DNA of 12,207 nucleotides from Amoebophrya sp. AT5.2 (Eukaryota > Sar > Dinophyceae > Syndiniales > Amoebophryaceae), in contig RXOD01005869.1 of the NCBI GenBank assembly GCA_005223375.1, forward strand, positions 1-12,207. Reading direction: 5' to 3'. The position numbers were made by a program, and so were the translations under genes. Numbering within the stretch: position 1 is the stretch's first letter; the number at the start of each line of letters is the position of its first letter. Of this stretch, positions 1 to 8,656 are shown piece by piece. The notes under the pieces were generated by a model. It did no database searches. It was not told the DNA's origin and saw nothing but the letters and a program-made list of their open reading frames with translations.

Positions 1-142
1 CCATTCTGGAGTGAAGGGGGAGCTATCATTCAAGAAGAACACCTTGAGAAATACAAGCAGGACGGGAGAGAAGGAGGAAGCAGGACCAGGAATCGGCAGG
101 CCGTAGCAGCCAAAGCAAGGTGCTACTTTTGTTCCTACGACA

Positions 143-160
143 CCACCCTCGTCAGGGTGG
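143..160. repeat. Perfect hairpin (7-bp stem, 4-nt loop) downstream of the ankyrin gene
   Basis: CCACCCT at 143-149 pairs with AGGGTGG at 154-160 around a CGTC loop (GACG on the minus strand). It starts 74 bases beyond the ankyrin stop codon in the direction of transcription, so it probably lies in the 3' untranslated region. Its size recalls 3' end stem-loops such as those of histone mRNAs, but stem and loop sequences differ and the gene is not a histone. A weaker inverted repeat, GTAGCA (103-108) with TGCTAC (121-126), lies just beyond it. Confidence 0.5.
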
Positions 161-233
161 CAACCTCTGCGGTTCTGGCGGCAGCACGTCGTTGTGATAA
201 CGCCAAAAAACGCCCAAAACGGGCCAAACTTTT

Positions 234-2000
234 TTAAAAGATGCGTCTAACAATGCATTTTTTTGAGCCATAAGCCGGGGCCGCGAGAAGCACGCCACCA
301 AACATGAACTCGTCGTCCGCGTCCTCCTCCTCGCGCAACAGGCTTTCAGCCCCCTCGCCGTCCGAGTCGTTCGCGTTCCGCAGGTGGCTTTCCGACACCC
401 GCCCGCTGTCGTAGCTCGCCGACGTCGTCACGTTTTTCAGCAAGTTTTCCTTTTCCAGAAACGCGTCGGCGCCTTCCCCGTACGGAAACAATTTCCTGCT
501 CCCACCAAGACCTCCATCCACCCCGGGCATGACGATGCCGACCGCTTTTTCCAGCTCCTTTTTTGCGTGCTCCACCAGCTCCTCGGAGTCCGTCGTGTTC
601 GCGATGCCGCCGCCGTCTTCGCCGTACGCCTCCATATCTTCCGCAAACTCGAAGTCGTACTTCCGCACCGCCGCCGCGAACTGGGGGTAGTCTCCGTCCA
701 CGAGTTCCAGCGCCCCCGTCCGCAGCAACAGACAGCCCATCTTCACGTCGCCGTTCACCGCGCAAATGTCCAGGAGCCCGACGCCATCGTAGTCCTTCCG
801 CGCGATCACCCCCTCATAGTTCTCCGTCTCGCAGTAGTTGAGCAGGACCTTCGTCACGCAGCGGTCGCCGGAGTCCACCGCGATACTTAAGGCACTGTCC
901 CCGTGCGTGTCCATCGCGCCGATGTCGCCGTCCTCCTCCAGGAGCCGCTGGACGAGGAAAGCCCGCGCCGGGTCGTGCATCAAAGTCGAAGAGCTCCGGC
1001 AAGCGAACATCAGCGCCGTTTTCGACGTGTCGTCGCGCACGTTGATCGCGATCAAGGGATCCTCGAGAAAAAACTCCACCGCCTCGACACGCCCGAAACC
1101 CGCCGCGTACATCAGCGGCGTGCGCCAGCGGACATCCTGGACGTTGGGGACCACGAATTCCCGCGCGCGCGCGAACTCGTCTTCGATCTGCTCGAGGGAG
1201 GAAAACACCTCCGGCGTTCCGCACAATTCCGAGAGCGTGGTCACGTCCCCGGCGCGGGCCGCCTCCAACACCCGCGTCGCGGCGACCACGCCGGGGGGCA
1301 GGCTTTTTCGGCGGTGCGAAGTTCGGCGACCGACAATCGAGTCGCTTATTTTGCTGCCGCGGCCCTGTTGTACTTCCTGATCCTGGAGGCCGCTGTCAGG
1401 CTCCAGATAACTGATCCGCAGCTGCTCGTAACTCGCCTGCTCCTTCAAAGAGCGAGGGTTGTACTCTTGCTCTGGCGCATCGTCGCCGTCGTTGTTCGCA
1501 TTCATCGAGGCGGTGCGCGGAGTGGCACTCTTCCGGCCGGGACGGATACCTCCAGCCGGCGAAATTATTGCGCCGGGACTCGTGGGCGTGGGTTGTTCCT
1601 CGGAGGTGTGCTGGTAGCCGTCTTGATCTTCTTGCACGCCGGTGACAGGAGGATCAATGTCCGCGAACTGCCCGGCCGTGGGCTGTCCTCCCAACACCTT
1701 CAGCTTTGGAACAAGACCGCCGGCAGTCGTCCCGGCTCTGCTCGGAGCCGGTCGGCCGCTCATCTTCTTCGTTCCGGAGCGCGGCGTTGTTGGCGCAGGA
1801 GCAGCTGGCCTGGCGGCGCGAGGCGTAGCTGCGGCTTGGCCGGGCCTCGCCGAAGCGAGAGCGGAAAAGCCGGGAGGCGCCTTCGCATTCGCCAGTGCAC
1901 CGAAACCCGGAGGAACCTTCGCTGTACCAGAAGCGCCGACCTTTGCCTTAATAGGACCCTTGCTCGCCGCCGAAGGTGCTGAACTCTTCATCGGAGGCAT
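234..2000 (-). CDS. Ankyrin-repeat protein with disordered N- and C-terminal regions
   Basis: A single uninterrupted exon encodes 588 residues. Residues 1-230 are low-complexity, rich in Ala, Pro, Gly, Ser and Lys, and contain a tandem PPGF(G/S)ALA motif (about 30-37 and 42-49). A helical, ankyrin-like region runs from about 240 to 436: a degenerate first unit (VLEAARAGDVTTL, 244-256), then TPLMYAAGFGRVEAVEFFL (294-312), TALMFACRSS (328-337), SALSIAVDSGDRCVTKVLL (369-387) and LLDICAVNGDVKMGCLLL (409-426). The TPLMYAA-type turn and the following LL helix are the family signature. The tail (440-588) is acidic with no known domain. Ankyrin repeats mediate protein-protein binding, so a scaffold role is inferred and the partner is unknown. 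No signal peptide or membrane segment is seen, so it is probably cytosolic or nuclear. The start is ATG at 2000; a second in-frame ATG lies three codons later. Stop is TAA at 234-236. Confidence 0.85.
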   Translation of the reverse strand: MPPMKSSAPSAASKGPIKAKVGASGTAKVPPGFGALANAKAPPGFSALASARPGQAAATPRAARPAAPAPTTPRSGTKKMSGRPAPSRAGTTAGGLVPKLKVLGGQPTAGQFADIDPPVTGVQEDQDGYQHTSEEQPTPTSPGAIISPAGGIRPGRKSATPRTASMNANNDGDDAPEQEYNPRSLKEQASYEQLRISYLEPDSGLQDQEVQQGRGSKISDSIVGRRTSHRRKSLPPGVVAATRVLEAARAGDVTTLSELCGTPEVFSSLEQIEDEFARAREFVVPNVQDVRWRTPLMYAAGFGRVEAVEFFLEDPLIAINVRDDTSKTALMFACRSSSTLMHDPARAFLVQRLLEEDGDIGAMDTHGDSALSIAVDSGDRCVTKVLLNYCETENYEGVIARKDYDGVGLLDICAVNGDVKMGCLLLRTGALELVDGDYPQFAAAVRKYDFEFAEDMEAYGEDGGGIANTTDSEELVEHAKKELEKAVGIVMPGVDGGLGGSRKLFPYGEGADAFLEKENLLKNVTTSASYDSGRVSESHLRNANDSDGEGAESLLREEEDADDEFMFGGVLLAAPAYGSKKCIVRRIF

Positions 2001-2842
2001 CGCGGCGAGGGGGGGCCGATTGCTTGGTCGTGGCCCCGCGAAGAAATGGAAAAGTTTAATATGCAGCCTGGAAACACATACAGATTCTTCTTCTGGGACA
2101 GCGAGGCAAAGGTATTGAATTCAAAGGTAGGAAGAGACGAATCAATTTAGCACATACGCGCAAAAACGTAGTACAAGGCCTGGAATCAAACATTTGAGCG
2201 CGAGGAATTGAAATGCCGCTGATGAAAGCACACCGATTTAAAAACTGGTCAATGAGAGACTTCGCATTGACGAAGGATACATCCTCGAGACCGAATGCAA
2301 AACGCAGCGTAAAACCGTACTCCTCAATACGACAACCGAAAGGAAGAAGACGGCAGAGTAACTTTCCCAAAAATGGACCGAAGTCAGAGCCACGTCGTGA
2401 GAATCATACACAGATAGAAGAAAGAGCCATGCGTTAACGGTCAACAGAAGCAGAAGCGAATTGCAAGCCTCAAACCGATGCACAAAGCAACAAAGAGAGA
2501 CTGCGCCTCGGAACCGAGTAGCGAATACGGCTTGCCTGCACGCACATGCACTTCACGACACCTTGCAAACATCACGATCCTGAGGCGTCGAGCCTGCATC
2601 CAAGGCAGCAGGGTGAGCGCTGAGACTGATATTAAGCGTGTTGTCCTCTTCAATTCTTTCATTTTATGGCCATTCATTCTCTTGCCTCCAAATTATGATC
2701 TAGTTTCTCAGTTTGTGCACCGTCCGCGTAGGACTACAAGTCAAGTGGATAGCTCTATTAACCATCAAGTGCGTCAGCCTACATTCGCATTCACAGTTCC
2801 GAGTGCTGCAGAAGTGGTACTAGTGCCATCGATCTACGAAGA
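2001..2842. other. Intergenic region between the coiled-coil/membrane gene and the ankyrin gene
   Basis: About 840 bases, clearly richer in A/T than the flanking exons. The part next to 2842 is the 3' flank of the coiled-coil/membrane gene; the part next to 2001 is the leader and promoter of the ankyrin gene. Short reading frames on both strands lack domains and coding-like composition (for example a 74-codon plus-strand frame at 2213-2437). No canonical AATAAA on the minus strand and no tRNA or snRNA signature was seen. Confidence 0.6.
2055..2061 (-). promoter_or_regulatory. Weak TATA-like element upstream of the ankyrin gene
   Basis: TATTAAA on the minus strand lies 55-61 nt upstream of the ATG at 2000 and is followed by a pyrimidine-rich CTTTTCCATTTCTTC stretch. 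The spacing is similar to that of the better TATA-like box at 5224-5231. It differs from the consensus and is only a candidate. Confidence 0.22.
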
Positions 2843-5149
2843 TCAATCTTCCGCCTCCTTCCTTCCTCCTCCCTCGCTTGTTCCTTCGTACTTCGCCGCC
2901 GACAGGAAGCCCGCCACCAAAATGCCCAGCCCCACCAGGTAGCTCCACGACGAGAGGATCACCACTCCAAATACCAGCATCCCCCACACCCCACCGTGCA
3001 AGATTTTTAGTGCCAGGACGTACAAATCCTTGTTGTCCTCCCCGAACAGCGCCGCGCCTGCCTCCGGCACCCCGCTGAACACCGCCTGCGCCACCAGCAA
3101 AAGCGTCGTTCCCCACGCCCAGATATAGCTCGCGCTCTGCACAATGCTCTCCGCGAGGCTGTAGTTTCTGCGCGCTCTCGACGCAGCAGGAGGCACCCAC
3201 GCCGAGGAGGAGAGAAACAGGTACCAAAAAACGGTGAAGAAAAACAAAACGTTCGCCAGCACCGGGTAAAAGGTCGAAACCGTCGATCTCATGCGCGTCG
3301 CCAGGTCCGGATCGACGAGGAGGTGCAACTTCTGCTGGCCCTGGGCGGCTGCTTTCTTTTTCGAAGACGAAGCCACCAGCCCTGTGCTCTGCGGCTTGTC
3401 GGGAACGGCCATCGGGGGCGCGAAAGTCCACTTGGTGAAAAAGTGCTGGTACTGGGCGACGGAGGTTGCCTCCGGCTGGCCCAGCCCCAACGGATTGCGA
3501 AGCGACAACCGAGAGCGGAGCTCGGCGAGAGCCTGCTCGTCGTCTGCCGCTCCTGGCGCTGGTGCGCTACCGCGGCTAGACTTCTTTGGTTTTGCTCCTG
3601 CCACGATGAATTCCCCCATCACCGAGTTGGTCTCTAACTCAACCTTCACCTTTTTGTAGAGCGCGTACACCGCGCTCGGGCCACTTTTCGTTGCTTCCCT
3701 CGCGAAAGCCGCCGCTTTCTTGCCCTGCGACCCCGCGGCAGATTTTGTCTTCTCCGTGTTTGCCTCCGCGAGCGCTTTTTGGAGCGCAACTTCCTCCTCC
3801 TGCGCCTCGGTTTTTCGCTTGCTCTTGTTCGCTTTGTTTCGTTTCTTCTTGGATGTTCCATCGTTCTGAGCCGACGTAGACGCACCCGGCTCTTCGGTGT
3901 CGGAGTTTCCCTCGTCGTCATCTTCATCTTCAGCAGCGGGATTCAGCTGTTTCGACGGTGACGCTGAGGCCAAAGGAGCCGAACTTTTGGACGACTGTTT
4001 CGCTTTCGTCTGAAATTTGTTTTCATCGACCGCCATCTCCTCCCAGAAACCTTCGTCGTCGCTATCCGCGTTGGAATGCTTGCGCGAGAGTCCGGCCGCA
4101 GCGGCTGGGGCTCGACCCTTGCTTGCCTGCTCCGCAGCTACCACCGCGCCCGTGCTGGACGAAGTTCCTGCTGTAGAGGTTCCCGCCTCCGCAACCTCGG
4201 GCTGAGGCTCTTGGCTCTCCTCCGACGTCGCGGCCGCCATGTCTGACTGGATGTCGTGCACCATGCGCATTTGCAGCTGCTGCGCAAGCGTGAGATCGTT
4301 CGCGCTCCACTGGTTCTTTGCAGACGAACCGCTCGCCGGCTTTTTCTTCATCGGGGCCGTCTTGCCCTTCGCCGCCGCAGGATTGGGGACGGCAGACGGC
4401 TGCTGCAGCTGCAGCGGGCGCGTGGTGGACGTCCAGCCGGACTGCCTCGCTTTCGCTGTCGGATCTTCGTCCGAATCAATCGCGCCGAAGGTCTGCCGGG
4501 TCTGTGATGAGAGGGTAGTGAAGAAGAGTGCGAGATGGATCGTAAAAATTAACGTAGGGAGTCGACGCACCTCTCGTCTGGATCAATTTCAATTCATTGA
4601 ACAACCCATTACTTATAAATATACCTGTCTCATTTTTTCCAGTTTTTCCCGTTTTTTCTTCAGTTCTTTTTTCATCTCTCTTTCTTGCCCTACCAGTGCT
4701 TCCGACTCCGCCACGTTTTTTAGCCGCAGTTTTCCGTCCCGCCATTTCTGCAGCGATTCCGCGGCCTGCTCGTACTCTTTTTCCAGCTTCCCGAACTCCA
4801 CCGCGAGCTGCCGGATCCCGCGCGGCTCCTTCCGCAAGGCCGCGCCCGACGACACCTTCGCAAGCAGTTCGCGGAGCTTCTCCTGTTTTTTCGGGTTGTC
4901 TTTCGCGTTGTCAATCTGCCTCTGGACGTACTGCTTGCACTTCTGCCGCTCGGGACCCGTCAGCTCCAGCACGAAGTCATCTTCGGAGGTCGTACCACTG
5001 AGCCGCGCCTGGACCTCTTGTTTGATGGCCCTCGCGGTCTCCTCGTCCGGCTTCGGGGCGGGTTTGGAATCCTCGTCCTGCGCAGGCTCGAGCAGCGCAA
5101 AGAGACCGTAGAGCGACAACTCGGAAAGATCAGCAGTCGAAGGGTCCAT
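2843..5149 (-). CDS. Two-exon coiled-coil and multi-pass membrane protein, family not recognised
   Basis: Exon 1 is 5149-4625 (175 codons) and exon 2 is 4501-2843. Spliced, they give 727 residues in phase 0 across the join KMRQ/TRQTF. Residues 62-175 are strongly charged (Lys/Glu/Arg) and likely coiled coil. Residues 176-580 look disordered, with Ala/Ser/Lys/Glu tracts and a basic KKKRNKANKSKRK patch. The last 145 residues hold about four hydrophobic helices (near 588-605, 635-652, 668-693, 696-710), followed by a short charged tail. An ER or other endomembrane location with the coiled coil in the cytosol is inferred. The start at 5149 (AAT-ATG-G context) follows a pyrimidine-rich leader and a TATA-like box. 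An in-frame ATG at 5404 would add 85 residues of non-coding-like composition across that box, so it is less likely. Exon 2 alone would need a GTG start at 4570. I do not recognise the family; structure and function are open. Confidence 0.72.
4502..4624 (-). other. Intron of the coiled-coil/membrane protein gene
   Basis: The donor reads GAGACAG|GTATAT at 4625/4624. The acceptor is TCATCACAG|ACC at 4502/4501, preceded by about 35 nt rich in C and T, so the intron is 123 nt. The frame from exon 1 stops at TAA within four codons of the donor (VYL then stop). The exon 2 frame has no ATG for about 75 codons, so splicing is needed to make one protein; the join is phase 0. A second CAG lies nine bases further on (CGGCAG|ACC at 4493/4492), also in phase 0, so use of that acceptor would drop three residues (Thr-Arg-Gln). 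TTAAT near the middle-to-3' part could serve as branch site. Confidence 0.75.
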
Positions 5150-5223
5150 ATTTCCTTGAGGATGGAGAGATGAGGGCGTGAGTAGCTGTCGTGGCTGTGG
5201 TGGGAAGAGGGATGAAACTGGAC

Positions 5224-5231
5224 TATTTATA
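5224..5231 (-). promoter_or_regulatory. TATA-box-like element upstream of the coiled-coil/membrane protein gene
   Basis: On the minus strand the sequence reads CATATAAATAG, a good match to a TATA consensus, about 75 nt upstream of the ATG at 5149. Initiation about 30 nt downstream would leave a leader of roughly 45 nt that is C/T-rich and ends CCTCAAGGAAAT before the ATG. The element supports 5149 rather than 5404 as the start. It is a motif match only; if the organism uses spliced-leader trans-splicing, the CTCAAG just before the start could instead be an acceptor. Confidence 0.4.
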
Positions 5232-5624
5232 TGGGTCTTTTTTTTTACGTGGTTTGCGTCAGCGTCGGGACGCGCTGTTGCTGTAACACGAAGATTGGAT
5301 CGCAAGTCTATGGACCAGGCACAAACCAGGCAGATCACGTTGAGAAGAGCAGGTGAACGCCCTGCAGATATGGTCGACGGTGGAACCATAAATTTTATAT
5401 TCATGGTGTTTATGCTCCCTCAGAGAACCAGGTCCAGGAGGGACAACTTCTGTATTTCGTCACTTCACGACATTTCACGAGCACTGAACATGATAGATTA
5501 GTAGACTTCATGCGCCTGCGCCTGGGTCCGATACCGCTGAAAAGGATCCAAGCCCGGGAACGGACTACAACCAAACGCGAATGCGCAGTCCCAGTCGTTG
5601 GAGCGTCCGCGAAAACCTAGCCCA

Positions 5625-5646
5625 CAAGCTGTTCGATTCGAGCTTG
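5625..5646. repeat. Short inverted repeat (6-bp stem, 10-nt loop)
   Basis: CAAGCT at 5625-5630 pairs with AGCTTG at 5641-5646 around the loop GTTCGATTCG. The loop includes GTTCGATTC, which looks like a tRNA T-loop, but no acceptor, D or anticodon arm can be built around it. It may be a chance palindrome or a weak RNA hairpin. Confidence 0.35.
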
Positions 5647-5962
5647 CCGGGACTATGGCGGGCCGTCTTTGTTCATCTTGTTCCATGTGGAGAGGTCTGC
5701 GGATCTGCGGGCAGCACGACTCGATCATGGTAGAGAAGGGAGAGGGACTTCGATCACATATCCTATAGTAGTGTATTCATCGGGACCTACGCAATACACA
5801 GCTCCTGGTAGAATCAAGACATTTGAAATTGAGGACCTCATCAAGACACAGACAGCGCGTTGACCTGCTGCAAACGAGATTGATTGATAGATAAACTGTA
5901 ACCCACAGCAAACTGTTTTAAAATATATTCGCGACCCATCGCGCGCCTCTTCTCCGTCCGCC

Positions 5963-8656
5963 TCACTTCACACACCGCCGGTGCAATTTCGTGTCGGAGA
6001 CTCCCCGCCCCGACACGGCATTCCCCCCGCCTGCTTCCGTCCACGAGACCAGCACACACTCACACAGCGTGTGATAAGAGGCCGCCCTCGTTTCGTCGCG
6101 CGCGTCGCCGAACTTCGGTTCGTATCCGCGGTCCAGCAGTGGCTTCAGGTCCAGCAACTTCACCGACGGCGCGAAGGTCTTCATGCTGGCCAGCGTGGTT
6201 CCGCAGGTGACTTCTTTGCGCAAGCCCCAGTCCAGGTGCTGCTTCGAGAGAAGAATGACCGCCACCTCGTTGAAGCAACTCGTCCCGCCTTGCGCTTTCA
6301 CGAACCCGAAGATGCGTGCGCGCATCTCTTCCTTCAGCGCCTCACCAACGGGCCGCGTTGGACAGAATCGGTCCGGGTATGGCATCACCCACAACGCCAG
6401 GTCGCGCGGCTCGCTCGTCTGGCTCGCGCTCGGTTCACGACCAACAAGCGCGTCCACCTTGTCCAGCACGTCTACGTTGTACTTCTCGACCAGCTCGTCT
6501 TCGTTTTCAAAAAACTTTCGGCACTGCGGTAAAAACTTGTCGGAGACCGCCCACGTATATGTAAAAATTGGCACCAGTTTTACGGCCGCCAGTGCGAAGC
6601 TGCACTCGCACTCTCCGAAGAACATGATCCTGCGGTTGCGGAGAAAGTCGAGTGCGGAACAGCGGTCGCCCGGCTGCGTGCTGCGGGTACCGGAGGAGCT
6701 GGGACGACCACCGAAAGGTCGCGCTGCTCCGCCAACTCCGCCCGGATGCGCACGCAAGTGCAGGCCGAGCTTCTGACACATTTCGCCGCACTTATGCTGA
6801 GAGAAAAACTCAATCATCCCCTGTTTGCCGCGGTCCGCGCGGCCGAAAAGGTCGTCGAATCCTGATGTTTGAATCATCACAAGGACAAGGCCATAAGACA
6901 AATTGCGACACTTTCTAGTTGTTGGTCGTCACCTCTCTCAATCGTGTTCCCGAGAAATGCGCCGAGGCCGAATTGGACGAGAACAGCTACGACCGCGACC
7001 TCGCGGCGCAGTCTCTACGTTAGTACCTGCCCCGTCCTCTAGGTCTGAGAGCACCTGCGGGTCTGTCAACTTCCACGACGGCGGGTCTTCTGCCGTCTGC
7101 ACTCCTTGGAGGTCCGTGACCATTATCTTTCCGCCCGAGGCCTGGTAGGTGTAGTGAGAGAAGCACTCCAGCAGGTGGGCGTCCTTGTCGCTGCTGATGT
7201 AGCCGCTGTTGTTGGTCCACTTTTTGAACACGCCGGGCACGTATTCCTCCGCACAGAAGCACGTCAGCACGCCCTGCTTGTGTTGGTTCTTGGGCTTTTC
7301 CAGGTTCTCCACCACTGTGCAAAGGGTGATCGGGACGAACTCCAGATTTAGTCCGCTTCTCTCCCGGAACTTCTCCGCGTAGTAGCGCGCAGCACAGGTA
7401 CTACGGACAAACGTGAGCTCCGCCGCAGGCGTCGTCTCTGTTTGCAGCGACTCCTTCGCGACCAAAAGCGTGTGCGCGTCTTCTTCTGTCGGGCCCTCCA
7501 GCCCGAAGACGAAACGCATGTTGCCTTTGATGAACGGATAACGGGCACGCTTCAGTCGCATTGTTCTGGTGCGCAGAGGCATGAGGCAGGCCGAGAAGTA
7601 CAACTCATAGTAGAAGGCATGAGGCCGATCCCCCAAATCATAGTAGAAGTTCTGCAGCTCGCACTGCAGCGGAAAGGCGTCGATATTCGCGTAGCCCATC
7701 GCGTTGCCCCTCTCCTGTTGGAGCGGCACGTAGCTGCCTCTGAAGCGCGAGAACTCGCGCGGTGTCGGCCGGAATTGCAGGTCGCGCGTGGGGCCGCTGC
7801 GCGAAGAGGAGGATGCGTTGCTGTTTCCCCCCACACAGGTGGACGTCGATCGGAGCTGCGTCATCGTCTGCGAGATGCTTGTGAACGTCCGCCGCAGGTC
7901 GCTAACCGCCAGCTTCGAGAAATGGAAGACGCCTTTTCCAAGCGCCGCGATCTGCTGTAGCGTCGCGAAATCGTTTGCGTTCGCTCCAAACCCGACGCAT
8001 TCCACCTGCACGCCCAGCGGCTGAAAGGATTCCAGGAACGCGCGCTGGTACCACTCAGAGTTGCAGGTATTCCAGTCCGCCGCGCGACCGTCGGATAGCA
8101 AGATAATCCGCGTCTTCCGCGCCCTCCGGTCCGGCATCGTGTAGTGGAGTGCGCAAGCTGCGTCGAGCGCGGCACGGTACCGGGTGCCCGCACACGGCGT
8201 CACGTCGAGGTCTCGGAGAAAGGAATCCATTTTGCCCTTCTTGTGGCCGACGTGTCGGAACCAAATGTCGTAGTCATCGTTGAAACCCGCGGCCGAGTAC
8301 AAATCGGTAGCGGCCTGCGGATCTTCCTTCTGGGAAGCAGCGAAATCGCGCAAGACGTCCACCACGAACTCGATGCGACTGCGCCGGGCGCCACCGTTGC
8401 CCGCGTCCTCCACATCAACGGTACGCATGCTCCCCGAGGTGTCGATGAGAAAAATTACGTGCCACTTCTCGTTTCTTCCCGTTTTGGTCGTGGGCGCCAC
8501 GAGTGCACCGACTGCGCTTGCGCGGGCCCGCAGACCATCGAAGTCGACGGGAAGGAGCGCCTGGTCGCTGGGGAAGAAATCGCCATCCTCCTCGTCCTCG
8601 TCACTGCACTCGCCAATCAGAGCGAGAGGCGCATTGCCGAGTCCAAAAGGCGCCAT
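5963..8656 (-). CDS. vWA domain / alpha-kinase / DUF2431-like C-terminal domain protein
   Basis: Exon 1 is 8656-7027 and exon 2 is 6861-5963, giving 842 residues. After an acidic N-terminus, a von Willebrand A domain (about 65-265) carries a full MIDAS: DTSGS at 72-76, Thr158 in CAGT, and Asp189 in LLSDG. An alpha-kinase domain follows (about 295-580): PFIKGNMR (374-381) as the nucleotide loop, the VAKE lysine (Lys401), EEYVPGVFKKWTNNSGY (470-486), DLQG (Asp515, Gln517) and TDPQ (Asp532). Zinc ligands are His501, His566, Cys568 and Cys572. vWA plus alpha-kinase is the layout of Dictyostelium VwkA; such atypical kinases phosphorylate Ser/Thr on proteins. The remainder (about 620-830) has GECECSFALA (626-635), ENEDELVEKY (662-671), a WVMPYPDR strand-turn and RGYEPKFGDARDET, and resembles DUF2431/BMT5-like methyltransferases; that assignment is tentative. 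The start at 8656 has an AAA-ATG-G context; the frame runs upstream to 8725 only with a GTG. No signal peptide, so probably cytosolic. Confidence 0.85.
6862..7026 (-). other. Intron splitting the alpha-kinase domain
   Basis: The donor is GGGGCAG|GTACTAAC at 7027/7026 and the acceptor CAAACATCAG|GATTC at 6862/6861, preceded by a T-rich stretch; length 165 nt. The join is phase 1 and yields ...LEDGAG-FDDLFGR..., which carries the kinase domain straight from the TDPQ motif into FGRADRGKQG and the HKCGEMC zinc motif in the order expected for the family. The only other nearby acceptor-like AG (CAACTAG) leads to a stop within 13 codons. Unspliced, the frame stops at 6938 and would lose three of the four zinc ligands and the whole C-terminal domain. 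Confidence 0.88.

Larger units (their letters stand above)
5150..5962. other. Intergenic region between kinase gene 3' end and the next gene
   Basis: About 810 bases contain the 3' flank of the kinase gene and the promoter of the coiled-coil/membrane gene. They are richer in A/T than the exons, including an ATATATTTTAAAA stretch just downstream of the kinase stop. No canonical AATAAA is seen on the minus strand. There is a hairpin at 5625-5646 and a TATA-like box at 5224-5231. One ATG-started 76-codon minus-strand reading frame (5498-5728) has no recognisable domain and I do not call it a gene. I see no tRNA or other structured RNA. Confidence 0.6.

Noticed and set aside
101..126. CCGTAGC...GCAAGGT resembles the start and end of the dinoflagellate spliced leader
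   Set aside because: Only the first seven bases and a short AAGGT match; the conserved middle (CATTTTGGCT) is absent, and the copy is on the strand opposite to all genes here. It is probably chance and overlaps a small inverted repeat.
903..1982. Long plus-strand reading frame of 359 codons opposite the ankyrin gene
   Set aside because: It is Arg/Ala-rich antisense shadow of a GC-biased exon with no domain; the minus strand shows real ankyrin repeats.
2213..2437. 74-codon plus-strand reading frame starting MPLMK
   Set aside because: Composition is not coding-like, there is no domain, and it opposes the orientation of every gene in the window. The likeness to the ankyrin start MPPMK is too short to mean anything.
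5150..5404. N-terminal extension of the coiled-coil gene from an in-frame ATG at 5404
   Set aside because: The extension has intergenic-like base composition and contains the TATA-like box; the ATG at 5149 has a better context and begins the acidic, coding-like sequence. It is not fully excluded.
2551..5474. Shared 12-mer CACTTCACGACA in two intergenic regions
   Set aside because: A few 12-base matches are expected by chance in 12 kb, and the flanks do not align.
5560..5650. Possible tRNA, because GTTCGATTC looks like a T-loop
   Set aside because: The flanking bases form only a simple palindrome; no acceptor stem, D-arm or anticodon arm can be drawn at the right distances on either strand.
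5498..5728. 76-codon minus-strand reading frame with an ATG in the intergenic region
   Set aside because: No recognisable domain, no matching splice sites linking it to a neighbour, and its length is within what chance gives in GC-rich DNA.
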